64,000 nucleotides of DNA from Cyclina sinensis (taxonomy: Eukaryota; Mollusca; Bivalvia; Venerida; Veneridae): assembly GCA_012932295.1 (NCBI GenBank), contig JAAONU010000011.1:41418352-41482351 (forward strand), written 5' to 3'. The first letter of the stretch is position 1. Each line of letters starts with the position of its first letter. The notes beneath the pieces were generated by a model. It was not told where the DNA came from. It did not search any database and worked only from the letters and a program-made list of their open reading frames with translations. Below, one piece after another: positions 12,512-25,440 of the stretch. Made by a program: the position numbers and the translations under genes.

Positions 12512-13580
12512 AACAAGAGCACCGCAAGGCACGTCAATTGAGCAATACGTTTCAATAACATCTATCCACCTATGAAGTTTCAAGTCAATAGCTTTGATAA
12601 TGTAGGAGTATGGTCCAGACAAACATCAAGTACGACAATTGAACTAAGGGGAACTCCAAAACCAACCATGAAGTGTACAGTGACGGTTCTTGTGCACTGA
12701 ACTCCGACTCGATGAGGTCTATCCACATGTGTAGTTTTAAGTCAATCGCTTTGACAACGTAAAAATTATGCTCCAGCCAAGAAAATTAAACAAAGGGGTA
12801 TAATTCCAAAATCATGAAGTACAGAGTTACGGTTCCTGTGCACTCCACTTTGTCTCAATAAGACCTATCTATATAGCAAGTTTCAGTCAACAGCTTTGAT
12901 AATGTACGAGTTATGCTGCGGAAAAGAAAATTAAACAAAGGGGAATAACTCCAAAATCATGAAGTGCAGAGTGATAATTCTTGTGCAATGCACTCCGTCT
13001 CAATAAGATCTATATACCTAGGAAGTTTCAAGTCAAAAGCTCTGATAGTGTTGGAATTATGCTCCGAGCAAGAAATTAAACAAAGGGGAATAACTCCAAA
13101 ATCATGAAGTGCAGGTGATGGTTTTTGTGCAATGCACTCATTCTCAATGCGATCTATCAACTTATGAAGTTTCAAGTCAATAGCTTTGATAGTGTTGTAG
13201 TATGCTCCTGACAAGAAAATGACACAAAGGAGAATAGCTCCAAAATCAAGAAGTACAGAGTGGTGGTTCTTATGCATTGCTCTCCGTCTCAATGAGATCT
13301 ATCCACCTATGAAGTTTCACGTCAACAGTTTTGATAGTGTTCGAGTTATGCTGCGGAAAAGAAAATTAAACAAAGGGGAATAACTCAATAATCAAGAAGT
13401 GCAGAGTGATGGTTCTTATGCATTGCACTCCGTCTTAATGAGGTCTATCCATCTAGGAAGTTTTAAGTCAATAGCTTTGATAGTGTAGGAGTTATGCTCC
13501 GGACAAACATCAGGACGCCACCTGTCCGCCCGCCGTGGGTGATCCCATAATACGTCCCGTCTTTGATGGGCGTATAAAAA
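12512..13580 (+). repeat. ~145 bp monomer array ending in a hairpin (bivalve dispersed repeat)
   Basis: Opens with 'aacaagagcaccgcaaggc' and then holds about six to seven diverged monomers. The phrase 'catgaagtgcagagtgatgg' or its variants recurs at about 12668, 12814, 12957, 13103, 13247 and 13392, a spacing of 143-146 bp. It closes with 'ccataatacgtcccgtctt', continuing into 'tgatgggcgtataaaaa', whose arms 'tacgtcc' and 'gggcgta' can pair. Open frames across it arise from the repeat and are not genes. The head and tail match a repeat I know to be abundant in bivalve genomes. Confidence 0.8.
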
Positions 13581-16039
13581 AACAAAACAACAACAAAACA
13601 AACAGAAGATTTGTATTCAAAAAAGCTATAGCAACGACCTTTATTTAAAAAATTACAAAATAACATACTGCTTACATTTTATCATCCGTATTTTTTTAGA
13701 ACCACTAAAATGAATCATCTTCGCTTTGTTGATTTTGCTTACTAATGTGGTAAAACATTAGAAGTAAAAGAAGAGTTATTTTTCCCCCGACGGAATATGG
13801 AAATGAGCTCCACATGATCTAGATCTACTACTAAATATTTTTATCTACTGTTCTAAATTGTCAATCGTAATTTATCGCATAAACTTCCATAAATTATTGA
13901 AATATTTTAAGATTGTTTTCCAATGAGGTATTATTGTTTTATAGTGGAATAAAACCATTTTATTAAAGCAAAATACTTCACTGTTGCGTGATGTCATGAT
14001 ATTCGAATCTTAAGCACAATAAAATAGAAAAGACTACAATCTAAGCATTACATATTTAGATAAAGGTAATCTATATATTGTTTAAACGACCGACATTAGA
14101 TTTATAAGGAATTCTATATTTATCAAAGTTCATTTAAGACCCCATGCTGGTCTATAAAATGATAAGACTACTGCAAATTACCCAATTTCCCCCATTTGCC
14201 TTTTGTTTTTACAGTTTAAATATCGCTTAAAATAAACCAAAAATATTGTTTCATATTTCAATTCATAATTCCTCTCTCACCGTAGACACTTTGAAAACAT
14301 TTCACTTTATATTGTTTGAACTTTGTCCCACCAAAATAAATAGTTTATTAAAAATGTTTTCAAGTCACAACACTGTGACAAAACTCTGATAATGTCAGAC
14401 TTGAATGCACTGTACATGCAATTTATGGACATCTTTATTCGATTTCTGTGTGCGGTAGTGAAAAAGACGACGGCGTCATAAATATTTATTGCTACTTAAT
14501 AGAACAATAGCTTGTAACTAAAATTGCAGATGTCAAAACAATGAACACCACATACACATAAGTGAAACCTTGCAGAAATTTTCTTAAGGACAGTTTCAAC
14601 TTGTCAACTATTTGTTTCCTGTTCAAGAGCCGTTTAGTCAAGAGTCACTTGAATATTTATGCATCATTCATATTTATGAAAGTATACTCACACATTATAA
14701 ATGTACAACATCCTAGTTAGTTTTTTTAAACTCTGTTTTATTATAATGGAAAAAGAAACATGATTACGTCTGGTGTTTGTTTAAACTTTTGTAGCCGTTT
14801 GAAAAGAAGATATTTCCAAACGGTCAGACGACATTAGCTCTTGATGAAGTTCTATGTACTTGATTATCAGCTTAGGAAATGCTGTTCGGATAACTGACGC
14901 CAAACATTTCCCAAGAAACTTTTTAAAATAGAATTTGGCAAGGATAAAACTCGATTAAATATTCTTAACTAAGAAAAGCTCTTATTTCCAATCTTTTAAG
15001 ACACAGTCGAACACGAAAACCATTTTCCATATATCTGATAATGCTTTCTATAAAATGAAACTGTACGGGGTAACTTAAATCTTCATTAGTTTTAAAAGTT
15101 GAAACGGGTTTGGACGAGCATAGAATATTTTTTTTTATAAAATTCGGCTTCACTCAATGGAAGTTAACCGTTTTTCCTGTTGCTTTTCCCCCCGCAACAG
15201 AACATGGTCAAGTTATACGGTAGGTAAAAGCCTGTTTTTGTTGCTGGCCTCTCTGCTTACTGGCTTGGTCGATTTCTACTTCTACTACTTTCAGAGACGA
15301 TGTCGAAAGAAGTTCACACGTGTGCAAGTCATCGATAAGGTCTGTTACGACATAAAATATTCTTATAAGGATATGAGTAGGAACTAAACAGATAAATTCA
15401 TAACGAACATTTGTGAAACCTCTCAAAGCGCTTCTACACAGAGAAAGTCTGCATCTCGATAATACTTCTTGACACTTTAAACAGTTGTCATAAAGCCAGA
15501 CTAAATTTACGAAAAAGAGTTTCAACTATACTCTCTGAAATTATTCGTAAGTATCGTAGACAAATAATGATACCGTTGTAGTTTTCCAGCAACCCAGACA
15601 TTCATTACCGATTTCATCTGTTTCATTCAATGAATATGAACGAATTTTTGCAGACGTGGAATATGCTGATACTGTTTTTGAATAATGTATGTACTATCTT
15701 ACCAGTTATTCTAAAAAACCCCAAACAAGTGCGACTTTATACTGCAAGAAAAAAAAACAACACAAAAGGATTCTATATAATAATAACAGGCAACAGCATT
15801 TTGAGATATTCCTTCAAAATTCTAGAGAAAGCAAGCATCTTGTTTTACTTATTCCGTACGTGCAAAGTCAACTTTCAGTTCAAAAGTAAACTACACTTGC
15901 AAGAACCTTCAATATTAACAGATATTTCTAATTAAAATGCGCGCAGATTTAATGCCACAACTTAATTTCACTAAACTGAACGTACTTTGTTTCATGCAAA
16001 TTATAATACTGACTGCCTTTAGCTAAGTAAATAGACTTC
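13581..16039. other. No gene seen
   Basis: AT-rich. Overlapping open frames of 76-105 codons on both strands around 15157-15935 look like chance: they overlap on opposite strands and match nothing I recognise. Confidence 0.5.
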
Positions 16040-17230
16040 TTTCAGTGGTCAGAAGACGCGAACACTTAAGCATCTTGAAGACAATTGATTAACTATCAGT
16101 TGTAGCAATAATATCGAACCTTCTGGCGCCGAACTTTCCTCCCAGTAAGAATGACATATGAGGCTTTCTCAGGCCAAAACACTAAACTGATAGGTGTTCT
16201 TGGATTTAACCTCTCATACAGTAACACTAGATGCATTATTCTAAGGGCTTTTTCTGCCGATCGTATAGCTAAAACGAGCTCATATTTGCCAATTGGATCA
16301 ACATAGTTATAAAAGAAATAGTTCTAAGAGAATACTTTTTCAACTCAATGTGCGATCTCAATCCTTGGAAAGACCAAACATAGTATTAGTCAAGTTAATA
16401 TCGTTTCTATGTACTAACAAATTCACAATAACGGCACAATAACTTTTTGGTGTCATTGACACTTATAAGATAAGTTTTTTTCCAAATTTTTCAATTAGTA
16501 ATACGCTAAAATACCAGCGAGGTTTTCTCTTTTCTTTTCGTAGAACCTATTGTAAAAGAATTACCAGTAAACGATTAAATTACTTCCCTGTATTTATATA
16601 AAAGTGGAAGTTCTGCAAATTCTAAAGGAACGTATTCAATTTTCGTTTTTCGAAATATTTTCTTTATTTGTATTTCTTTTGTGTAAATAACATCCGTATC
16701 TGAGAACAATATATCAGAAATAAAACTGTTGATACTGCTGAAATGAGACGTGAAAGGACTAAGTAATTTAGCGAGAACAAACATCAGAGTTTAAACGCTG
16801 ACAGGTTTATATGATTATAGATGAAAATGTTTTATCATATGTCTAAAGTTAGTTTGATGACTCAAAATTAACTGCCAGTAGTTATCGAAAAGAAACTTAC
16901 CGTAAATTCTGAATTAGTCAATTATGTCTAGAAAATAATAAGTAACTTTCTTCACACTTCTGTACCCTACTTGAATCGCATATGTTATAAGATGCATAGG
17001 CAAGAATTTTTTTTCTTAAAATGAGTTATTGGATATATTGGCATATCTTAAATGCACTTGAAATGCACGTTTAATGTAGAGACATGCAGTACTCCATGAG
17101 ATAGCAGACTTCAATAGAAGCAAACTTTAAAGGATGCTGACTGACACGTGTCAAATTTAATTGCCCGTGACATATACTAAACTCACCTTTACAACATACA
17201 TTTAGAATAAGCAATGAAAGTCCGACTATT
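16040..17230 (+). repeat. Old direct duplication, left copy
   Basis: Shares ordered blocks with 18820-19650: 'tctggcgccgaa', a 'caaaacactgaac'-like block, and near the end 'gctgac...cacgtgtcaaatttaattgcccgtg' against 'gctgacatgtgtcaaattc' with 'aattggccatg'. Much more diverged than the pair at the window start. No reading frame is kept between the copies. Confidence 0.4.
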
Positions 17231-17899
17231 AACAAACAGATGAAATAATCGGCCCTGTTTTTCGGCTTTTATTTCATCCAGAACAACAGTGCGGAAATAA
17301 GAATAAAAGTTAATTACTGATATGAAACTTGTTCCAATCATAAAACTCTTCACTACTATTAAAATTGCAACTAATCAATGTCTCAATCCGATTACCTTGC
17401 GTTTTCAGGATAAGACTTTAATGTAAATGTTACACTAAAGTTACTATTATCATCAAATCTAAAACCCAGCATGCGATCATGCATTGAAAAGGAAATTACT
17501 GTTTTAGTAAATGTGTTTTTACCTGTCAAAACAAAACAAAATTTGCCTAAAACTTACCACATTTGTTTAAATGAACTGATAATCTATTCTACTTTATTCT
17601 AAGCGTGAAGTGAGTACTCTACGGATCAAAGCGCGGAAGGGTCTGACTTGGTTCAGTACTTGATTTTATTATATTTCACTTCAGCACGATGAAAAGTAAA
17701 ATCAACAAAATATCACCTGTACTTGGAAAAAGTAAAGGTCGAGCTATACCTTTTGCACACAGAATACATTTTACATATCAAACAAATGGTTTAACAGCAA
17801 AAATAAAATTTAAGCAGGCTTTGTGGAGTTCATCATAGTTAGGCTGAAAAAAATAAGGTATTATGTCAACTCCTTGTTTTATAATATGTAACAATACAC

Positions 17900-18085
17900 G
17901 TGACAGTATCACTGAGCATACAGCCCCTCAAATGCGTTTTTTTTTCTCACTGTTTATTTATATATCTACAAATACACCTCAGTGATGTTCCTGTCCGGCC
18001 GGTATGAAATACACCTTGTAGATATTTAATTAAAATGTAAAGAAACAAATATTTTGAGAGGTTGTATGCTCGGAGATACTGTCAC
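17900..18085. mobile_element. ~186 bp hairpin element with 34 bp inverted ends
   Basis: The left end starts 'gtgacagtatcactgagcat' and the right end is its reverse complement with a few mismatches, over about 34 bases. An inner stem pairs 'tatctacaa' with 'ttgtagata'. No coding capacity. It looks like a foldback or MITE-like element; no convincing target duplication was found. Confidence 0.75.
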
Positions 18086-18819
18086 AACTGTCACAAAGGA
18101 TATTAGAAACAACTAAAAAAGAATTTCACAGATTCTTATTTCAAAATATGCATCGACAAGGACAGCTTCTGACTGAGACTGTCTCTGCATATAGTAATTA
18201 AGGAATGTCTGCCACGTTAACGATGTGTTTTCTACGGTATGTAGGTTTGCATTCCAGGAAGACATTTTCTGATTACAAAACATTAACAAAATTCCGTACC
18301 TAAATTTCGTGCTATCTCTAATTTTAAAGGCACTTTTAAGAAATATATGAATAGTAAATTAAATAAAGCTTTTGAGTGCTGGTGTTCAGTTCTAATTGCT
18401 TGAAATTCTGGAATTACGGATTATAAGAGTATAAAAATGCTTATGATGAAGTCAAATTAATATTTGAAGCAGAATATAGTGTGGTGTCCACAAATTGTAA
18501 TTTCACAACAAGGAAATACTACAAAAATGTTTGACTTAAATTTCCAAATATTGACCTTTGAAGTTTGTTATGCTCTTATTTAAAACATGATACTTAATGA
18601 AAACGCGTTACTGATTTGAAAAAAAAAAAACATAATCAAATTTTTTTAATGAATCAATACATGATGATATAAACATTTATTTATTAAAATCATATTTGTT
18701 ATGCCTTTTTTCACTCTTTTCAATATAGACTGTGTTTATGAACTGGCTGTACTATTTTTTGTGGTTTTTTTTCTGACCGATACATCACACTTAAGCTTCA
18801 TTTACTAAAGATTTTGGTT

Positions 18820-19650
18820 TCTTTTCGTGTGGTCAAGAGTCATTAGTGCTTGAGAAAACTGTATGTAATTGATTTGGTATCGGCTAGTGCACTGATATTG
18901 CTGCCTAATATATCTGGCGCCGAATATTTTTCTGGAAACAATGGTTTATGTATATTCTGCTGAACAAAACACTGAACATAAGATTTAGAACTGGCAGAAT
19001 CTCTTAGTTTCGATCTTTTCACTGTGATCTCTTACAATAGAAATGCTTCAAGAATGTCAAAGAAAACTAAGCAAAATGTATTAGTAAGTTCAAGAAAAAG
19101 ATCGTAAAAATAATAATTCATAAAGCATCACCAGGACAGTTTATTTTTCGAGTTTTCAAAATGCTACTTAAATATTACATATTCCTAGATATTTTCATAA
19201 ACTTTAAGATGCTTTTATTTCACGAAATCAATTATTCATTGAAGCAAGAAACTTGTAGTCAAGCCACTGAATGATATCGAAGAATATTTTCTCCTAAACT
19301 TCAGATCTTTTCCCTTAAAAGCATACATTTATTTCACCTAGTTCTGAATGACTTGGACTTGAAAGCATTATGCTTTGAAATTTAATACAACTTCGTATCG
19401 CAAGAGGCAATAACTGATTCGTGGTCTGAGTCAAAAGTTTTTACTGATGCAGATTAAGATTTAGGACGCATGCATTTCATTTCATTTTTTTGTAATATTA
19501 ACCAATGAAAACAGGTTGTCAATTTCAACATCTTAATTCAATTCAAGTACTGAAAAGCTGACATGTGTCAAATTCAAATTGGCCATGCTATTTAATTAGT
19601 TTGAAAAAAAAATCATTAACATGCAATGAACAATTCATACTCTGTTTTAG
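18820..19650 (+). repeat. Old direct duplication, right copy
   Basis: Partner of 16040-17230 in the same orientation, about 2.4-2.8 kb downstream, with several hundred bases lost or gained relative to it. The hairpin element at 17900-18085 lies between the two copies. Confidence 0.4.
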
Positions 19651-20380
19651 TAGGCTCTCAGTCTAATTACTGGGAAGAAACCTACTAGCATTTTTGTATA
19701 TTGTTTTTATCTTTTCTTCTATCAATAATACAGTAAATGAGTTTACTTCTATAATGTGTTGTGTTGCTGTTTAGAACAGCGTGTTTCAGTAAAAATGAAG
19801 TGTTTCTTTAATTCCTTAAGAATAAAACGTACAGAATGGTTTGATAGTGAATGTGTAAATGCTCGCAAGATACATGAAAGGGCCCTATATTACTTTAATT
19901 CAAAAGGAAACTGAGAAAGTAGGCTGTATTTTATTGATTGTAAAGCAAAATATATAAAATATATACGCAGAAAGAAAAATCCTCTCAAAACTAGAAAACT
20001 AAAGGAAATCAGTAATTTAAAGCATGCTAATCTACGGCAATTTTGGGAGTATTTTAAAAGTAAGAAAGCCTGGGATTTAAATTATTAATAATATTACAAC
20101 AGACCAATTATGCGAACATTTCAAAAATTTGAGTTGTGGAATTTTTCAGAATGATAATGAAGAAGCCGAGACTTTTTTCACACACCATGACTTTAATGAA
20201 TATAATATCGTGTATCCAGAATTAGATCAACCTATTGCTGTGCGTGAAGTGTAGATTCGATAAAGTTATTAAAACTTAGTAAATCTCTGTGGGCAGTGAT
20301 TCAATAATGAACGAACGTATATTATTAGGGTCTGCGAATATTCTAGCTGGTCATTTAACAGAAATCTTTATACTATATTG

Positions 20381-20650
20381 ATGTCAGGTACTCTTCTAGA
20401 AAAGTGGATGGAAGGAGTTATAAATCCCCTTCATAAAACGGGCGATGTAAACGACGTTAACAACTACAGGGGAAAAACTCTGGTTATCTGTTTTTAAAGT
20501 TTTTAATACGACTTTAATGTCAGGTGCTATTCCATAAAAAGTGGATGGAAGAAGTTATTATTCCCATTCATAAAAAAGGCCGATGTAAACGACGTAAACA
20601 ACAACAGGGGCATAACTTTTTTAAACTGTTTTTCAAAATGATTTACAACT
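20381..20650 (+). repeat. 136-bp tandem duplication inside the LINE
   Basis: The segment starting 'atgtcaggtactcttctaga' (20381) is repeated at 20517 with about 15-20% differences. Both copies encode the same stretch just before the reverse transcriptase ('EKWMEGVINPLHK'-like). The second copy runs into the nested element. It could be an old tandem duplication or two overlapping LINE fragments. Confidence 0.65.
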
Positions 20651-20672
20651 AGAATTGTCACTGTAGGATGAC

Positions 20673-21199
20673 TATGCCCCCAAAGTGGTGCTTTGACCTT
20701 TGAGCTGAGAACCAGTCATTCAGGGGTCAAGGTAGAATAAATATAGGTCAGTGGGAAGGTCTTGTCCAAAAAGGTGTTGTGTCCAAGTATGAAGTATATC
20801 CACTTCCTTATGTGGAAGTTATGGCCAAATGTTAAAGTTTTAGGACAATTGGATCTTCAAGGTGAAGGTCATTCGGGGTCAATGTCAAACAAATATAAAT
20901 CAGTGGGAAGGACTTGTCCAAAGCTGTGTTGTGTCCAAGTATGAAGTATTTCCACTTACTAATGTGGAAGTTATGGCCAATGTTAAAGTTTGTGGACAAT
21001 TGGATCTTCAAGGTGAGAGTCATTCAGGGGTCAAGGTCAAACAAATACAGGTCATGGGAAAGGTCTTGTCCAAAGGGATGTTGTTTTCAAGTATGAAGTA
21101 AATCCACTTACTAATAAGTAAGTTATGGCCAATGTTAAAGTTTTCGGACGGACTGACGGACGGACAGTTCAAAACTATATGCCTCCCTTCGGGGGCATA
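20673..21199 (+). mobile_element. 527-bp inverted-repeat element nested in the LINE
   Basis: Left end 'tatgcccccaaagtgg' and right end 'cctcccttcgggggcata' are imperfect inverted repeats. The interior has three tandem units of about 151 bp: the phrase 'gtccaagtatgaagta' starts at about 20781, 20933 and 21084. A 'gactgacggacggacag' stretch precedes the right end, a signature I know from a common bivalve non-autonomous element. Open frames across it are a by-product of the repeats. LINE reading resumes at about 21205. Confidence 0.75.
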
Positions 21200-23429
21200 A
21201 TAAATTGAAAAAAGTTTGTAATGAAAACAATTTAATATCAGATGCACAGTTTGGTAAGTCCGCTGTTGATGCAGTATTTGTCATTTTGTCTTTAATTCAA
21301 ATTTATTTGAATAATAATAAGAGGTTATTTATTGAATATGTGGATACGTTTAAATGTTTTGACGGTATATACAGAAATGCTTTGTTGTTTAAAATGCGCA
21401 AATCAGGAATAGGTAAGGTCTTAAAGATTCTTACAGATTGTAAGGGATATGTACGAGAAAGTAAAATCTTGTGTGAAAACATTTGATTCTATACTGTTTA
21501 TTCTGAATATGCAGTCGGTTTGCGTCAAGAGGAAGAATTGTCGCCGCTTTTATTCTCTCTCTTTGTTGGAGATTTGGAACTATTTTTACAATAAAATACC
21601 GAATCTGGATTGTGTATCGATGACATTCTGTTAATACTTTCATATTTTGTAGATGATGTGGCATTTTTGCAAAATTTCCGGAAGAACTCCAAACTAATTT
21701 GAACTTACTGCAACCTGTGGAGTCCTAAAGTCAAAACAACAAAAACAAAAATAATGGTTTTAGGAAACGCAGCAGATTACATTCTTTAGAATCTGGAAAA
21801 GCTTTAAAAGCAATGAATATCCAATTGAGTTAGGTCAAAACGTTGGATTTAAATATCAAGACTAAACGTCACTTATTTGACTCATCTGTAGGATCTATTT
21901 TAGGATATTCTTCAGAAATTTTTGGCCATAGTAGTAAAATTCATTTGAAAGTTTGTAAAAGAATACTAAATGTAAAATAGAATGCATTGAATGTAGCAGT
22001 TAATAGCAAACTTGAACGTCAGCCATTACATGTCCCACGATTTGTAAGAATAATTAGATACTGGTGTTATGTCGTCAACAGTGATAACATGCTTTTAAAG
22101 GTTTATGAACAAGGGTTACTGGACTGTCTGAGAGGTCGTAAAAATGGGTTACTAACTTACTACTGTTAAAAAAGTTGCTAGATGAGTACGGCTTTAGCTG
22201 TATGTTCGAAAATACTAATCTTGTTGACCAAAACTTGTTTCCACTGATTTTCAAACAAACAGTTGTGGATAGATTTATCCAGGAATGGAGTAGTAACTGT
22301 TAATAAAAGCAATTGTACTGTTAAATTATAAACATATTAAAAAGTTTTGTTATGAATCTCATTTGAATGCATATACCAAGTCGTTTAGGCCTTATGCTAC
22401 TAAACTTAGATTATCACTCCATCCCTGGTGATACTGGAGATTGAATTCAACTTGCTTGTAAGTAGTCCACTTTATGACATTTTGATAAAGAAATTACTTA
22501 AAACCATATGTTTATAAAAAGAAATTTTAGAGACAACAGTTATGTAATCTGTTTTCGTAAGAGAATGCATTAAATATCTGAATGAATCTATCAATGAATA
22601 TCTAAGTGTTTTCATTTCAGATCCTGGTTGAAAAATTAGAACTAAGTTTGTTAATTGTATATTTATCACAGTGAGTGACATCTTGTTATATATGTTTGTT
22701 TTGATTATGAACTATGTACAAGTAAGAAAATAAATTCTATTCTGTTCTATTATATAATGTTGAAATTAGTTCATTACAAACTGTCCTTGCATACATTTAT
22801 AACATTATAGCCTGTTAGTGGTATTAGACGCGGACATAGCTCCTATTAGCTTGATAATTTAATCATGTTACTTTCTGTCAAATGTTTCTGACTTAGATAA
22901 TAAGGATGATTGTTACCAGTTAATCTTTGTAAAGGCCAATAGCCTTCAACTATTAAAAAAATCGGTCCTTACAGTTTTTCTACAATTTCAAATGCCGTAT
23001 CAGCATTTGTGATGCGTTTTATATGAATTATGCCCGTTAAATAAACCTAATTAAAGATTTCCCGATGATTTTGTTAATAAAATTGTTGTAACCAAATCTT
23101 TAACAACCTATTATAAAGTTTCAAAATTGAAACAACTGAAACTTTTTTTTTTTGCAGATTACCTGAACTTTCCGCCCACCTGCACAAAAATTCCTAGTTC
23201 AGTTGTAAATTCAATTAGATCTACCACATGTTACAAAAACATTTTTTTTGAAGATCTGATATGATCCTAATCATCCTTTTGTTTTGCTTATGGGAGTTAC
23301 TGAGGATACTCCTAATCTAAATTCTATGTTGCCCTGGAAAAATCTGTTAATGATACACTGAAAAGTTAATGAAAAACTTACAATTCAAAAAAATCACATT
23401 TTATGCCTCTGTTACTCTCTGATATATTA

Positions 23430-23432
<3 letters not shown>

Positions 23433-23502
<70 letters not shown>
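23433..23502. repeat. (AT)n microsatellite, about 70 bp
   Basis: An uninterrupted run of alternating A and T. It lies about 670 bp past the LINE end, in otherwise featureless sequence. Confidence 0.97.
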
Positions 23503-23505
<3 letters not shown>

Positions 23506-25357
23506 TTTACATGACTGTGAATTGAAAAGGGAAGATATTGAAGTACTTCGCTTATATAGGGAACTGAAGGCGTTTTAGCGTTGCTGGAGACGGACAGAAG
23601 AAAACTTAGAATGCAACTCGTGTGAATTAAATATTTGGGTTTAAAGTTTAAGTGATAATCTTTATGTTTGCTTTGCTTCTAGAAGCCTAATATCGGAAGA
23701 ACAATATCATTATATGAGTGTAGATGCTACCCAGTTACTTAAATATCTGAAATGGAACGTGTACTTTTATCGTTTGCAATATCTCAATTATGGCTTTAAT
23801 AACACATGTTCTAGTAAAAACACATTATTTCTCAGTTTCTCTAATAAAAGTTATGCACATTTGCCTACAGTGTATGTCATCAGTAAATCAGAAAATATTA
23901 TATCGTGTCATCTGTAACTAATAGTGCATCAAACTATTCTATCAGTGGGCTTTATATCCAAACATGATGAAACACAACATCAGTTTTAACACTTCTTTTA
24001 AGCAGCATTGGCTTTGTCATGTCTGTTATATTTCTTTACTCTGAAAAAAGTAGTTGTATAAAGTCTGGAAATCTGTAACATAACACTACTAACCACATAA
24101 AATGTCATTAAACGGATAGAATGAAAATCTTGTTTGGGTGACGAGTTGGAGTAAATGGAAAATGATTAACAAGAAATTATTGATTTTATGTCATACTATT
24201 CAGACATTTACGCATGTAATATAGGAAATACTGGAAATAATAAGGCCTATTGGTACTTTGAAAGCATGCAAGAGAATGCTTTATATTACATACTATATCG
24301 ACAGCTACCTGGCACTACACCAGGCACCCAAAGATAACTGTAAAATATTACGTAGGAATTAACAGTAAAGTCCGGAAGGACAATTTCTGCTTAGCGCGAC
24401 AATGACAGAAAACTCGTCATTTCTCTCATTAAATTAATGTTACATGTTTTTTATAAAGACTTTTGGAATAAATAGGCTTAGTGTTCTGCTTTCTGCCACA
24501 ATACTGTAAAGATATAAAAAAAATAATGACTACAGGAAGTGAAACGTGACCGAAAACAATAACATTTCATTTAACATAACGGTTACTCTATATTACTAAA
24601 CTGCAAAATTCTAAATCTACTCCTAAACTATGTTTTGAATATTTGTGTATGAATGGCAAAGTTAGTTTACGGCGAAATGTAAAATGACATAAATAATCAT
24701 ACAGATAATTTATTATCCAGTCCATCTATTTCTCTTGTTTACCTGAAGGTGATACCACTCTGAAGAAATGTGTAGGTACTGAATTACAAGAGCAGAATAA
24801 GGCTGTCAGAATAACAAATTACTTCTGTAAACTTGCTTGTTACATATGTGATAATGAGCACTGAAAAATGAAAAGATGCCAATTATTTGTTAAGGACCAT
24901 TGTTTCATTTCGTGTTCTATAACAAACATAAAGATAAAACCGTGGAAACTGATTTGTATTTTCATATTTATACACAAATACACAAATGAGCTTCACCTCT
25001 CAAAGTATTTTGTAATTTTAAGAGAAAGTTTATGCGTAAAAACACACTCATTAAATCTCATGATTTTTTTTCATACAATTCACAACTGCAAACAATAATC
25101 ATTAAATTACTTCGTGTAAATAGATGAGTGAAATATTCATTTCAGTTGTAATTAAGTTATATTTTTCATAGAAAATTTAATTAATTATGATTGGAAGCAA
25201 TCAAATTGATATAGTAAAGGTTAGTAATTCAGATTAAATACATTCAATTACCTTAATGTGAGTTTCGTTTTTATATGAACGAGATTGCAAGTGATAAAGT
25301 AAAGCTTGAAACATCCTCGCAATATCTTTAACAAACTTAAAAATGTCAACAACATTG

Positions 25358-25440
25358 ACCTTAGGGGCGGACCAGTATTCTTATGGTAACGCGCTGGACT
25401 GGTTATCTATGTCGCGCGTTCGATTTTCTGCTTCTCCGTT
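25358..25440 (+). repeat. tRNA-derived SINE head, degenerate
   Basis: 'cttatggtaacgcgctgg' then 'actggttatctatg' then 'cgcgcgttcgatttt' follows the A box - anticodon arm - B box order of a tRNA gene, with a weakened B box (gcgttcgattt for ggttcgaatcc). It lacks a clean acceptor stem, so it is a SINE relic and not a functional tRNA gene. Confidence 0.5.

Larger units (their letters stand above)
19760..22760 (+). mobile_element. Decayed non-LTR retrotransposon (LINE) remnant
   Basis: The reading frame is broken many times, but the order of conserved parts is clear. First comes a pre-reverse-transcriptase region (about 19800-20460) with 'RTEWFDSECVNARKIHERAL' and 'LRQFWEYFKSKKAW'. Then the reverse transcriptase follows: 'ISDAQFG' at about 21235, a domain-A remnant 'FIEYVDTFKCFDG' (about 21326), domain B 'GLRQEEELSPLLFSLF' (about 21517-21564, a third frame, with Glu where Gly is usual) and the catalytic box FVDD at 21646-21657. 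A downstream region 'SSVGSILGYSSEIFGHSSK' (about 21887) continues to a 3' end with 'aataaattctattctgttct'. No endonuclease domain is present, so the 5' end is truncated. It is interrupted by an inverted-repeat element at 20673-21199. Not functional. Clade not assigned. Confidence 0.85.

Noticed and set aside
12957..13666. Minus-strand frames of 61-111 codons with internal repetition
   Set aside because: They arise from reading through the ~145 bp monomers; the peptide repeat follows the DNA repeat, and frames differ between monomers.
20762..21247. Overlapping frames of 60-79 codons on both strands
   Set aside because: By-products of the three 151-bp units in the nested element.
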